NCBI GenBank assembly: GCA_902591185.1 | Contig: CACIZU010000010.1 | Span: 1 to 33,094 of the forward strand | Direction of reading: 5' to 3' | Origin: an uncultured Pelagibacteraceae bacterium | GTDB lineage: Bacteria > Pseudomonadota > Alphaproteobacteria > Pelagibacterales > Pelagibacteraceae | Length of the DNA: 33,094 bases | Part shown: one piece after another, positions 8,193 to 16,712 of the stretch | Layout: each line of letters begins with the position of its first letter | Numbering within the stretch: position 1 is the first letter of the stretch | Program-made: the position numbers and the translations under genes | Notes under the pieces: generated by a model | Seen by the model: only the letters and a program-made list of their open reading frames with translations | The model's database searches: none | What the model was told of the DNA's origin: nothing

Positions 8193-8555
8193 ATGAATAA
8201 TAATGATATAGTTTTTGATATAATCAAACGTTCAAAGAAGCATCTAACCGCATATGAAATTTTAGATAAATTTCAAAAGTTTAAAAAAATACAACCAATG
8301 GCTGTTTATAGATCTTTAAAGAAACTTATATCAGAAGATAAAATACATAAGTCAAATCAAAATAAGACTTATGTTTTATGTAATCATTCTCATGTAAATC
8401 ATAATCCTTCAATAGCTATCTGTAAAGATTGTGGTGATACAGAAGAGTTAAAATCTGAATTATTTGAAGCAATATTTAAAAAAAATCTAATTAAAAAATA
8501 TGACTTCAGTAAATTTCAACTTGAAGTCTCAACCACATGTAGGAGATGCAACTAA
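8193..8555 (+). CDS. zur: Fur-family transcriptional regulator, Zur-like
   Basis: A 120-aa metal-sensing repressor. Residues 1-55 form the winged helix, with MAVYRSLKKLISEDKI as the recognition and wing region. The C-terminal dimerisation domain has the structural zinc cysteines as two CxxC pairs, C77/C80 (ICKDCG) and C116/C119 (TCRRCN). C63, H65, H67 and H70 (LCNHSHVNH) could form the sensing site. Retention of both CxxC pairs, the short N-terminus and the Zur-box-like palindrome over its own promoter favour Zur over Fur, Irr or PerR. It overlaps the next gene by one base (TAATG, AGGAG nine bases upstream). The start at 8193 is well constrained because of the close upstream stop and the lack of other early start codons. 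Confidence 0.82.
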   Translation: MNNNDIVFDIIKRSKKHLTAYEILDKFQKFKKIQPMAVYRSLKKLISEDKIHKSNQNKTYVLCNHSHVNHNPSIAICKDCGDTEELKSELFEAIFKKNLIKKYDFSKFQLEVSTTCRRCN

Positions 8556-9019
8556 TGAAAAAAATAAGTTTCTTAAGTCTAATTATATATATTTTTACCT
8601 TCACCTTTGTTCGTGCAGCAGAAGGACATTCACATGATTTACCAGAATTTCTACATTTTATGGAAGAATTAATTGAGGAACATAGCGTATTAAGAGGTAT
8701 GACTTTTGGTTTTATACACACGGTAATTCCACTTATAGGATTTTACACTGGATGGAGTATAAATCGTTTCCTAAAATTAATATCTAATGGTGCAATTGCA
8801 GGAATAATAGGAATAGTTATAGCACATATAATTGCAGATTTTATAGCAGCTCTAGCAGATCCTCATTTAAAAAGTGCAGCATTTGGTATCGTTATTGGTG
8901 GATTCTTACCTTTACTTGCAGTGCCTTTTTTAGAGAAGTATGTTACAAAAAGTAAATACCATACAGTTGTAGGTGATCACGAAGATCTTAAAAAGGATTT
9001 GAAAAGAAAACATAAATAA
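8555..9019 (+). CDS. exported His-rich small membrane protein, Zur-linked
   Basis: An ATG at 8546 exists, but the AGGAG at 8541-8545 abuts it; the ATG at 8555 lies nine bases after this site and gives the TAATG overlap common in the window, so I choose 8555 (154 aa). The N-terminus (MKKISFLSLIIYIFTFTFVRAA) is a signal peptide. It is followed by a metal-ligand-like stretch, EGHSHDLPEFLHFMEEL, then three hydrophobic helices. The second helix carries IAHIIADF with His and Asp in the membrane, and the tail is basic with further His. I cannot name the family. Co-translation with a Zur-like repressor under one operator suggests a role in zinc acquisition or handling. It lacks the length and motifs of ZnuB or a full ZIP transporter. 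Confidence 0.75.
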   Translation: MKKISFLSLIIYIFTFTFVRAAEGHSHDLPEFLHFMEELIEEHSVLRGMTFGFIHTVIPLIGFYTGWSINRFLKLISNGAIAGIIGIVIAHIIADFIAALADPHLKSAAFGIVIGGFLPLLAVPFLEKYVTKSKYHTVVGDHEDLKKDLKRKHK

Positions 9020-9032
9020 TATCTAATAAGGA

Positions 9033-10031
9033 ATGAGTACAGTTTCCTTAACTTTAGATGAAATTTTTGACTTAGCAAAAAAAACTCTTTTAGCTAATGG
9101 CTGTGATGATGAAACTTCATCTATTTTATCTGATTTAATTAGAAATGCCGAAAGAGATGGTTCTTTATCTCATGGTTTATTTAGATTACCAGCTTATGTT
9201 ACTGGACTTAAAAGTGGTAAGATTAATGGAAAGGGAAAACCTGAAGTTAATAAAATTTCACCATCTGTTATTAAAGTTCAAGGCAACAATTGTTTGGCAC
9301 CAGTAGTTTTAAACAAAGCTTTACCTGAACTAAGTAAAGCTGCAAAAGAAAATGGGGTTGCTGTATTAGCGATTAATAATTCTCATCATATGGCTGCTAT
9401 GTGGCCTGAAACTGAAAAATTAGCTGAAGATGGCTTAGTTGCATTTGCTTGTACTTCTTATAAACCTGCAGTAGCTCCTGCAGGAGCTATTAAACCTCTT
9501 TTTGGAACAAATCCAATTTCATTTGCTTGGCCACGACCAGGAAAAACTCCTGTTGTTTATGATATGGCAACAGCATCAATGGCAATGGGAGAAGTTCAAG
9601 TTGCTAAAAGAGAAGGGCATAAAGTTCCTTTAGGAACAGGACTTACAAAAGAAGGTAAAGAAACAACAGATCCTGGAAAGATAGCCGATGGAGGTGTTCT
9701 ATTGCCTTTTGGTGGCTATAAAGGTTCAGCTATAGCTATGATGGTTGAATTAATGGCTGGCGCTTTAGTTGGTGATAATTTTAGCTTTGAAACAGCTGCT
9801 AAAGATAATAATGATGGCGGTCCACCAAGTGGAGGGGAATTTATTTTAGCTATTAGTCCTGACAAAACAGCAGGTAATAATTGGCAAAAACATGCCAATG
9901 AATTTTTTGAAAAAATGAAATCAATGGGTGAAGTAAGACTTCCTGGTGAGAGACGTCACAAAAATAGACTTGATACAGGACCTAGAAATATTAATGAAGA
10001 ATTGGTTAATAAAATAAAATCTTTAAGCTAG
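9033..10031 (+). CDS. Ldh2/malate-L-lactate dehydrogenase family NAD(P)-dependent oxidoreductase
   Basis: A 332-aa member of the PF02615 family, which reduces 2-oxo acids or cyclic imino acids with NAD(P)H. Hallmarks are RDGSLSHGLFRLPAYV near residue 40, NNSHHMAAMWPETE in the middle, GTNPISFAWPRP, and LPFGGYKGSAIAMMVE toward the end. The family covers malate, lactate, ureidoglycolate, 2,3-diketogulonate and Δ1-piperideine/pyrroline-2-carboxylate reductases. The SHGLFRLPAYVTGLKSG pattern and insertion lengths look closest to the last group, but I would not commit to a substrate. AAGGA lies one base before the ATG. The 3' end overlaps convergent xthA by nine bases with no terminator. Confidence 0.88.
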   Translation: MSTVSLTLDEIFDLAKKTLLANGCDDETSSILSDLIRNAERDGSLSHGLFRLPAYVTGLKSGKINGKGKPEVNKISPSVIKVQGNNCLAPVVLNKALPELSKAAKENGVAVLAINNSHHMAAMWPETEKLAEDGLVAFACTSYKPAVAPAGAIKPLFGTNPISFAWPRPGKTPVVYDMATASMAMGEVQVAKREGHKVPLGTGLTKEGKETTDPGKIADGGVLLPFGGYKGSAIAMMVELMAGALVGDNFSFETAAKDNNDGGPPSGGEFILAISPDKTAGNNWQKHANEFFEKMKSMGEVRLPGERRHKNRLDTGPRNINEELVNKIKSLS

Positions 10032-10799
10032 TTTAATCTCTATTGGTGTGTGATCTGAAGGCTTTTCTCTTCCACGAGGATCTTTGTTAATATTAATATC
10101 TTTAATTGCATCAATTATTGAGCTTGAAACTAAGAAATGATCAATTCTCATACCATTATTTTTTTGCCACGCACCTGTCATGTAATTCCAAAAAGTATAT
10201 CCTTCTTTATCTTCATTAAAATGTCTGTAAACATCACTAAAACCTAGATTAATCATTTCTCTAAACTTTTTTCTTATTTCAAGTCTATATAAAGCATCAT
10301 CTTCAAAGCTCTTAGCGTTATAAACATCTTCTGCTGATGGAATGATATTAAAATCACCAGCTAAAATTATATTAGGATTTTTTTTAGACAATGATTTTAA
10401 CTGTCTTATTAATTGATCAAGCCAATTTTTTTTATAATCATATTTTTCTGTATCAACAGGATTTCCATTTGGAGTGTAAATATTTATTAATTGAATAATT
10501 TTTTTCTTAAATTCAATTTCAGCAGAAATAATTCTAGATTGTTTTAATTTATCTTTAATTATATCTGTTCTTATATTTTTTAATTTTGATTTAGAGATAA
10601 TAGCAACTCCATTATAGCTTTTTTGACCAAAAACATGACTTTCATAATCCATAGAAGAAAAATCATCGTAAGGAAAATTAGCATCTTCTGTTTTTATTTC
10701 CTGCATCATTAAGATATCAGGCTTATATTTTAATAAATAGCTTTTGATATTTTCAATTCTTGCCCTTACGGAATTAACATTCCAGGATGAAATGATCAT
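10023..10799 (-). CDS. xthA: exodeoxyribonuclease III / AP endonuclease
   Basis: Mg-dependent nuclease that cleaves at abasic sites and removes 3' blocks in base excision repair. The ATG at 10799 starts MIISSWNVNSVRARIENI, the standard N-terminus of the family. It overlaps the upstream gene's stop by one base (TAATG). An earlier in-frame start at 10829 would add ten unlikely residues inside the erpA-like gene, so it is rejected. The 258-aa length is normal. Active-site stretches are MQEIKTED (metal-binding Glu), the IYTPNGN loop, LAGDFNIIP (Asp/Asn pair), MRIDHFLVS and SDHTPIEI near the end with the general-base His. Confidence 0.95.
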   Translation of the reverse strand: MIISSWNVNSVRARIENIKSYLLKYKPDILMMQEIKTEDANFPYDDFSSMDYESHVFGQKSYNGVAIISKSKLKNIRTDIIKDKLKQSRIISAEIEFKKKIIQLINIYTPNGNPVDTEKYDYKKNWLDQLIRQLKSLSKKNPNIILAGDFNIIPSAEDVYNAKSFEDDALYRLEIRKKFREMINLGFSDVYRHFNEDKEGYTFWNYMTGAWQKNNGMRIDHFLVSSSIIDAIKDININKDPRGREKPSDHTPIEIKLA

Positions 10800-11116
10800 T
10801 AAAGGGAAAAAGAAACACCACAACCGCAAGAAGATTTGGTTTGTGGATTGGAAATTTTAAAAGATTCACCAATTAATTCTGAAACATAGTCAACCTCTGA
10901 TCCTTTTAGCAAATCAGCAGACGCTTTATCTATTAAGATATTTTGATAATTTAAATCATCATCTTGTTTTGATTTATCAAAAGTAAATTCATATTGAAAA
11001 CCAGAACAACCACCTCCTTTAATAGCGATTCTAAAAAAAGATCCTTCGTCCTTTTTTGACAATAAATTTCCTATTTGTTTTAAAGCCTTATCTGTAAATT
11101 TAATTTCTTTAATCAT
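10799..11116 (-). CDS. erpA: A-type iron-sulfur carrier protein (ErpA/IscA family)
   Basis: A 105-aa HesB-like scaffold that carries Fe-S clusters to apoproteins in the cytosol. The three ligand cysteines are present: C37 in KGGGCSGFQY, and C97 and C99 in the terminal SSCGCGVSF. Length and motif spacing match the family. I favour ErpA over IscA from the solitary position outside an isc or suf cluster, but the two are hard to tell apart by eye. It is the first gene of a two-gene unit with xthA and is divergent from dgt across 50 bases. Clients nearby could include the Fe-S enzyme IlvD, but that is not shown. Confidence 0.88.
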   Translation of the reverse strand: MIKEIKFTDKALKQIGNLLSKKDEGSFFRIAIKGGGCSGFQYEFTFDKSKQDDDLNYQNILIDKASADLLKGSEVDYVSELIGESFKISNPQTKSSCGCGVSFSL

Positions 11117-11138
11117 GTCTGAACACTGTTATTACTAA

Positions 11139-11144
11139 TATAAT
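11139..11144 (+). promoter_or_regulatory. candidate -10 box of dgt
   Basis: A consensus TATAAT sits in the 50-base gap between the divergent erpA-like and dgt genes, 22 bases before the dgt ATG. No convincing -35 box is at the right distance. Transcription from it would leave a leader of about 15 bases ending in AAAGG-ATG. Confidence 0.35.
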
Positions 11145-11166
11145 ACTTAATTATTTAAATTAAAGG

Positions 11167-12285
11167 ATGAAAAAACGTAATCACTTAGGCATTTTTAAAA
11201 GCAAAGGTAGACTTAGTAAAGAAGCCACTTCAAAGTACCGATCACCTTTTCAAAGAGACAGAGACAGAATTATTCATAGTGCGTCGTTTAGAAGATTAAA
11301 GCATAAAACTCAAGTTTTTGTTAATACTGAGGGAGATCATTTTAGAACAAGAATAACACATTCAATAGAAGTTGCTCAAATTGCAAGATCCATTGCAAAA
11401 TATCTAAATCTAAATGAAGATTTAACCGAAACATTAAGTCTTGCTCACGATTTAGGTCATACGCCATTTGGTCATGCAGGTGAAGATGCTTTAAATGAGT
11501 GCATGAAAAATTATGGTGGTTTTGATCATAATCTACAAACATTGAGAATAGTTATGTTTTTGGAAAATAAATATTTTAAGTTTAAAGGTCTTAATTTATC
11601 TATTGAAACTTTAGAAGGACTCTTAAAACATAATGGACCTGTTGAGGATGTAGCCTTAGTAAATAGTTTAATTGGCTTAAAGACATTTAAAGGAAAGATT
11701 AATCTTAATACTTATCCATCTTTAGAGGCTCAAATTTCAGCAATATCTGATGATATAGCCTATAATAATCACGATATTCAAGATGGCATTAAAGCTAACT
11801 TGTTTAAATTAGAGGAGCTTATGGAAATAGATTTTTTTAAATCAATTTACCTTAAGTATAAAAATAAAATTAATAAGAAAAATTATAAAATTGTGACATA
11901 CCAAATTATTAGAGACTCAATTGATTTAATGATCAAGGATTTACTTGTTAATACTAAAAAAAATTTAAATGAATTAAAAATTAAATCGATAAAAGATATA
12001 GCTAAATCAGATAAATTAATAGTTTCTTTTTCAGATAAATTTCAAAATTTTGAAAAAGAAATTAGATCATTTTTAAGAAATAAAATGTACAATAACAAAT
12101 TAGTTTTAAGAAAGAATCAAAGAGGAAAAGTAATTATTAAAAAGTTGTTTAATATAATTAAATCTAATCCTAGAAAATTTCTTACAAAAGATCAATTGAC
12201 TAAAGATAAATTTAGATCTATCTCAGATTTTATTTCAGGTATGACAGATCGTTATGCTATTAACCTATATAACAATTATAAATGA
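11167..12285 (+). CDS. dgt: deoxyguanosine triphosphate triphosphohydrolase-like HD hydrolase
   Basis: A 372-aa HD-domain phosphohydrolase of the dGTPase type 2 family, which removes triphosphate from dNTPs and helps balance nucleotide pools. Metal ligands are visible at H65 (RTRITHSIEV), H94-D95 (LAHDLGHTPFGHAG) and a later SAISDDIAYNNHDIQDG. The N-terminal RSPFQRDRDRIIHSASFRRL is diagnostic. The C-terminal third is very Lys-rich and less conserved. The stop overlaps argS by four bases (ATGA), so the two are coupled. This dgt-argS order is the usual alphaproteobacterial one. Confidence 0.93.
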   Translation: MKKRNHLGIFKSKGRLSKEATSKYRSPFQRDRDRIIHSASFRRLKHKTQVFVNTEGDHFRTRITHSIEVAQIARSIAKYLNLNEDLTETLSLAHDLGHTPFGHAGEDALNECMKNYGGFDHNLQTLRIVMFLENKYFKFKGLNLSIETLEGLLKHNGPVEDVALVNSLIGLKTFKGKINLNTYPSLEAQISAISDDIAYNNHDIQDGIKANLFKLEELMEIDFFKSIYLKYKNKINKKNYKIVTYQIIRDSIDLMIKDLLVNTKKNLNELKIKSIKDIAKSDKLIVSFSDKFQNFEKEIRSFLRNKMYNNKLVLRKNQRGKVIIKKLFNIIKSNPRKFLTKDQLTKDKFRSISDFISGMTDRYAINLYNNYK

Positions 12286-14015
12286 ATATTTTTGAATTAT
12301 ACTTAGACAAGATTAAATCAATTATAATTGATTTGAATAAAAAAGGTGATTTGCTTATCCCAGAATCTTTTAACGGTATTAATGCAGAAATACCACCTGC
12401 AAAATTTGATAGTGATATTTCATCTAATGTTGCAATGGTACTTTCAAAATTAAACAAAAAATCACCAATAGATTTAGCTGAACAAATATCTCCCATAATT
12501 AAAAATAAAGATCCTTTGATCGAAAATATTACTGTTGTTAAACCAGGCTTTATTAATATTAAATTTAAACCTTTATTTTGGTCTAATTTTATTCAAGAAA
12601 TTATCGATAATGCTAAAATTTTTGGAATAAATGAAAAAGAGAAAAAACTTAATTATTTAGTCGAATTTGTTTCAGCCAACCCAACTGGACCTTTGCATGT
12701 AGGACATTGTAGAGGAGCTATATTAGGTGATGTTATTTCAAATTTATTAATCTTTAATAAGCACAAAGTAATTAAAGAGTATTATGTTAATGATTATGGC
12801 AACCAAATAAACAACTTTACTAAATCTGTTTATTTTAGAATTCGTGAAGTTCAATTTAATGAAACTTTTCCAACAGATAATTCTGATCTTTACCCTGGAG
12901 ATTATTTAATTGATTTTGCAAAAAATATTGTTTCATCAAATTCTAATATGAATTTTGATAAATATGATGAAATTGAAGAAAAATTAACTGCTTTATCAAT
13001 AGAACAAGCATTACTATTGATTAAGAAAAATTTAAAAAGTTTAGGAATTAATCATGATAATTTTGTAAGTGAAAAAAAAATCGTATTAAACAATGAAGTT
13101 GAAAAGGTAATCAAATTTTTGGAAGCTGGTAAATTTGTCTATAAAGGTAAAATTAAAGCCCCAGCAGGAGAAGATAATAAAGATTGGATTGAGAGAGAAC
13201 AATTATTGTTTAGATCAACAGATTTTGGCGATGATAAAGATAGAGCTCTACAAAAAACTGATGGAAGTTGGTCTTATTTTGCTAGTGATGTTGCTTATCA
13301 TAAAAATAAAATAGATAGAAATTTTGATTATTTAATTAATATTCTTGGAGCTGACCATGCTGGATATATAAAAAGAATTTCCTCATCTGTGGAAGCTTTA
13401 TCTGGTGAAAAAAATAAATTAATTTGTAAAAATAGTCAGCTAGTAAAACTTATTAAAGATAATAAACCTTTTAAGATGTCAAAAAGAAAAGGTGACTATA
13501 TAACAGTTGATGATTTAATCGAAGAAGTTGGAAAAGATGCTACGAGATTTATAATGCTCAACAGAAGTAGTGACGTTGAATTAGATTTTGATTTTGATTC
13601 AGTTAAAGAAAAATCAAAAGATAATCCCCTTTATTATGTTCAGTATTGTTATGCAAGAATTTCCTCAGTTTTTAGACATCTTAATAAAGATTTAAATTCA
13701 AATATTAAAATAGATAATTATAAATTTGAATATTCATACGATGAAATTAAGATATTAAAAAAAATTTCAGAATGGCCGAAATGCATTGATATAGCTAGTA
13801 CCAAACTTGAACCACATCGTATTCCAGTTTATTTATACGAACTTGCATCAGAATTTCATTCTTATTGGAATTTAGGAAAACAACACTCTGATAAAAGATT
13901 TATTAATGATCAAAAAGATATTTCACCGGATAAGTTAGTTTTCCTAAAAGCAATTTCTAACGTTATCAAATCTGGTATGGATATTGTTGGAGTGAAAACA
14001 CCAGAAAAAATGTAA
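12282..14015 (+). CDS. argS: arginyl-tRNA synthetase
   Basis: Class I synthetase that charges tRNA-Arg. The 577-aa length is normal. The N-terminal additional domain covers residues 1-110. The HIGH motif is HVGH at 139-142 within SANPTGPLHVGHCRGA. The KMSKS equivalent is KMSKR at 398-402, followed by KGDYITVDDL. The C-terminal anticodon-binding DALR domain includes YVQYCYARISSVFRHL and ends with SGMDIVGVKTPEKM. It overlaps dgt by four bases and the next gene by one base (TAATG), indicating tight translational coupling. Confidence 0.97.
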   Translation: MNIFELYLDKIKSIIIDLNKKGDLLIPESFNGINAEIPPAKFDSDISSNVAMVLSKLNKKSPIDLAEQISPIIKNKDPLIENITVVKPGFINIKFKPLFWSNFIQEIIDNAKIFGINEKEKKLNYLVEFVSANPTGPLHVGHCRGAILGDVISNLLIFNKHKVIKEYYVNDYGNQINNFTKSVYFRIREVQFNETFPTDNSDLYPGDYLIDFAKNIVSSNSNMNFDKYDEIEEKLTALSIEQALLLIKKNLKSLGINHDNFVSEKKIVLNNEVEKVIKFLEAGKFVYKGKIKAPAGEDNKDWIEREQLLFRSTDFGDDKDRALQKTDGSWSYFASDVAYHKNKIDRNFDYLINILGADHAGYIKRISSSVEALSGEKNKLICKNSQLVKLIKDNKPFKMSKRKGDYITVDDLIEEVGKDATRFIMLNRSSDVELDFDFDSVKEKSKDNPLYYVQYCYARISSVFRHLNKDLNSNIKIDNYKFEYSYDEIKILKKISEWPKCIDIASTKLEPHRIPVYLYELASEFHSYWNLGKQHSDKRFINDQKDISPDKLVFLKAISNVIKSGMDIVGVKTPEKM

Positions 14016-14275
14016 TGTTAAAAGAAATCAAATATTTAATATTTATTCTTATTATTGGTTTATTTCTTTTCTTTACAGGCAGATATTATTTTTCAGATGA
14101 AAATATTAAAAAATCATATCGATCTTACAAAAATATTGATGAAAAAATAAAAGTTTATTCAAAAGATTTACCGATTCTGGAAAATAATACTCAAAATATA
14201 ATAGAATATGTAAAACAAACTAATAAAAAAAATAAAAAAAAATTTAATTTTTGGAAACTTTTAGAAAATGATTAA
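14015..14275 (+). CDS. small single-pass membrane protein, possible remnant of a SPOR-domain gene
   Basis: An 86-aa protein with a short cytoplasmic start (MLKEIK), one strong membrane helix (about residues 7-27, YLIFILIIGLFLFFTGRYYF) and a Lys/Asn-rich hydrophilic tail, so an N-in, C-out topology is likely. I recognise no domain. In many alphaproteobacteria the gene between argS and nagZ encodes a membrane-anchored SPOR-domain division protein. This product has the same position and topology but no SPOR domain, so it may be a shrunken version. That reading is by context only. It is coupled to argS by TAATG and to nagZ by an 8-base overlap (ATGATTAA). Confidence 0.75.
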   Translation: MLKEIKYLIFILIIGLFLFFTGRYYFSDENIKKSYRSYKNIDEKIKVYSKDLPILENNTQNIIEYVKQTNKKNKKKFNFWKLLEND

Positions 14276-15218
14276 GAACAAAAAAGCTTTTATTGTTGGT
14301 TTAAAATCATACAAATTATCAAATAAAGAAAAACTTTTTTTAAGAAAATATAAACCTTGGGGCATAATACTATTTTCAAGAAATATTAAATCAATTCAAC
14401 AAACTAAAGCTCTTACTGATAATATTAAAAAGATTTTTAAAGATAAAAAATATCCAATATTAATTGATCAAGAAGGTGGCAGAATAAATAGATTAAATAA
14501 AATAATTACTTTTGACAATTTAACCTCTGAATATTTTGGAAATTTATTTAAAAAAGATAAAATGAAATTTAATATTGTTTATAAATTGTTTGTAGATAAA
14601 ACCTCTTATTTATTAAAATTAATTGGTGCAAATATTAATACTGTCCCTGTTTTAGATCTTAGAATTAAAGATGCTAGCAATATTATTGGTGACAGGTCAT
14701 TCTCTAAAAATAAAAATACTGTTTCTAAGATTGGAGATCTTTGTATTAAATTATTTCACGAAAACTCAATAGGTACTATTATTAAACATATTCCAGGACA
14801 TGGTTTGGCTAAAGTAGACAGTCATAATTTTACTCCTAAGATTAAAAAATCAATTAAATATCTTAATAAAAATGACTTTTATCCTTTTAGAAATAAGAAG
14901 AGTTTTTTTGCTATGACGGGACATATTGTTTATGAAAAATTAGATAAGATAAATACAGCAACTCACTCAAAAAAAATTATTCACCACATAAGAAATAAAA
15001 TAGGATTTAAGAATATTTTAATTTCAGATGATTTATCAATGAAGAGTTTAAAAGAAGATATTGGAACCAATACAATCAAAACTTTTAAAGCAGGTTGTAA
15101 TCTAGCTTTACATTGTAATGGCAATCTTAATGAAATGACGTCAGTCGCCAAAAATTCACCTAAAATAAGTAATTTTATAATTAAAAAAACATCACAATTT
15201 TATAAAATTTTAAGTTAA
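14268..15218 (+). CDS. nagZ: beta-N-acetylhexosaminidase (glycoside hydrolase family 3)
   Basis: Removes N-acetylglucosamine from anhydromuropeptides in cytoplasmic peptidoglycan recycling. It is 316 aa. The substrate-binding DQEGGRINRL is near residue 65, the catalytic-loop pattern KHIPGHG has H174 and H178, and the nucleophile region ISDDLSMKSL has D254/D255. There is no signal peptide, as expected for the cytoplasmic enzyme. It starts eight bases inside the preceding gene and ends nine bases before scpA. Lysine content is very high, reflecting AT-biased codon use across the window. Confidence 0.92.
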   Translation: MIKNKKAFIVGLKSYKLSNKEKLFLRKYKPWGIILFSRNIKSIQQTKALTDNIKKIFKDKKYPILIDQEGGRINRLNKIITFDNLTSEYFGNLFKKDKMKFNIVYKLFVDKTSYLLKLIGANINTVPVLDLRIKDASNIIGDRSFSKNKNTVSKIGDLCIKLFHENSIGTIIKHIPGHGLAKVDSHNFTPKIKKSIKYLNKNDFYPFRNKKSFFAMTGHIVYEKLDKINTATHSKKIIHHIRNKIGFKNILISDDLSMKSLKEDIGTNTIKTFKAGCNLALHCNGNLNEMTSVAKNSPKISNFIIKKTSQFYKILS

Positions 15219-15227
15219 TATAAATTT

Positions 15228-15968
15228 ATGATTGAGTCTGATTCTATTGTTTTTAATGTAGATATTAATAACTATAATGGACCTTTAGACGTCCTGCTAG
15301 ATCTTGCTAAAGCTCAAAAAGTTGATTTAGAAGAAATTTCTATTACTAAATTAGCTGATCAATTTAACGATTATATTTCTAAAGAAGAAAATTTAAATTT
15401 AGAAATTGCCTCAGAATATTTGCTAATGGCAACATGGTTAGCTTATCTTAAATCTAAATTATTATTGCCTAGCACACCTGATGAAGAATTTAAAATTCAA
15501 GAAGTTGCAGATAAATTAAAATTACAATTAAAAAAATTAGAACTCATTAGGTTACTTTCAGAACAAATGCTTAAAAGAAAAAGATTGGGTAAAGAAATCA
15601 GAACTAGAGGTATTAAAGGTAAAATTAGATCTATTTATAGTGCAGAATATAATTTAAGCCTATTTGATTTACTAAAATCTTATTCATCTATAATAATGAC
15701 AAAAGAATTTCAAAGAATAAGTATTCCTAGATTACCAGTATTCACAGCAGAAGATGGTGCTAAAACAATTAAAGAATTTTTTGGAAAATTAATGGAGTGG
15801 AAGAATCTTGATGATTTGATACCTGCTAATTTTAAAAATGGATCAAAATATAAAAGAACAGGTAAAGCTGGAATTTTTGCCGGTTCTTTGGAGTTAGTTA
15901 AAGAAGGCAATCTTACAATTAAACAAGATAATTTTTTTGAAGATATTTATGTTAGGGAAAACAAATGA
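15228..15968 (+). CDS. scpA: segregation and condensation protein A (kleisin)
   Basis: Kleisin subunit that bridges the SMC dimer with ScpB to condense and separate chromosomes. At 246 aa it begins with the family pattern YNGPLDVLLDLAKAQKVDL (about 17-35), followed by ISITKLADQF and a helical EYLLMATWLAYLKSKLLLP segment that contacts the SMC neck. The C-terminal winged-helix part includes TIKEFFGKLMEW. It overlaps scpB by four bases (ATGA). No smc gene lies in this window. Confidence 0.94.
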   Translation: MIESDSIVFNVDINNYNGPLDVLLDLAKAQKVDLEEISITKLADQFNDYISKEENLNLEIASEYLLMATWLAYLKSKLLLPSTPDEEFKIQEVADKLKLQLKKLELIRLLSEQMLKRKRLGKEIRTRGIKGKIRSIYSAEYNLSLFDLLKSYSSIIMTKEFQRISIPRLPVFTAEDGAKTIKEFFGKLMEWKNLDDLIPANFKNGSKYKRTGKAGIFAGSLELVKEGNLTIKQDNFFEDIYVRENK

Positions 15969-16666
15969 TTAAAAAAGAAAAAATTTCTAAAAATAACGTT
16001 GTTAAATTTCCTTCCAAATCAACTGATATTGAAAAAGAAATAGAAGGTGTGATTTTTGCTGCAGCAGAACCTTTAGACATCGATACCATTGAAAGTAAAA
16101 TTTCAAAAAAATCAAACGTTGTAAAATCTTTAGAAAAGTTACAACAAGAATATTCTAATCGAGGAATTAATTTAGTTTGTATAAAAGATAAATGGTCTTT
16201 TAGAACTTCACCGAAACTTTCAAAACTAATGTCTCAAGAAAAAACTGTTGAAAAAAAATTATCTAGAGCTGCTGTAGAGACACTTTCGATAATTGTTTAT
16301 CATCAACCAGTAACAAGAGCAGAGATAGAAGAAATAAGAGGAGTTGCCTTTGGTACCAATACCTTAGAAATTTTAATGGAATTAGACTGGGTTAAACCAG
16401 GTGGACGAAAGGATGTTCCTGGTAGGCCGATTCAATATGTATCAACTGATGAATTTTTAAGTCATTTTAATTTACAAAAATTATCAGATTTACCAACTGT
16501 AGACGAATTGAGTGCAGCTGGAATGATAGATACTTCAACTGTTGATAATGCTATTTTTGGTACCGGAAAATTTTTTAAAGAAAAACAAGATGAGAAAAAA
16601 GAAGATATATATTCTAATATTGATGAGATGTTAAATAGCACTCTTGATAGTGAAGAAAAAGAATAA
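15965..16666 (+). CDS. scpB: segregation and condensation protein B
   Basis: Kite subunit of the SMC-ScpAB complex. The 233-aa protein has tandem winged-helix domains. The core holds VEGVIFAAAEPL-like and AAVETLSIIVYHQPVTRAEIEEIRG signatures and RKDVPGRPIQYVSTDEFLSHF, typical of ScpB. The acidic tail (DEKKEDIYSNIDEML) is low-complexity. It is coupled to scpA by a 4-base overlap and followed 46 bases later by tatA. Confidence 0.94.
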   Translation: MIKKEKISKNNVVKFPSKSTDIEKEIEGVIFAAAEPLDIDTIESKISKKSNVVKSLEKLQQEYSNRGINLVCIKDKWSFRTSPKLSKLMSQEKTVEKKLSRAAVETLSIIVYHQPVTRAEIEEIRGVAFGTNTLEILMELDWVKPGGRKDVPGRPIQYVSTDEFLSHFNLQKLSDLPTVDELSAAGMIDTSTVDNAIFGTGKFFKEKQDEKKEDIYSNIDEMLNSTLDSEEKE

Positions 16667-16712
16667 CTAAAAAGTAACTTTCAAATTAAGTGTAAAAAGG
16701 TTATAAGAATTT

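Noticed and set aside
8500..9019. Assignment of the Zur-linked membrane protein as a ZIP or ZnuB transporter
   Set aside because: Only about three membrane helices and no complete signature of either family; a His/Asp pair in one helix is not enough.
10799..10829. Longer xthA start at 10829
   Set aside because: The extra ten residues are unlike the family N-terminus and lie within the erpA-like gene; the ATG at 10799 gives the standard start and a TAATG overlap.
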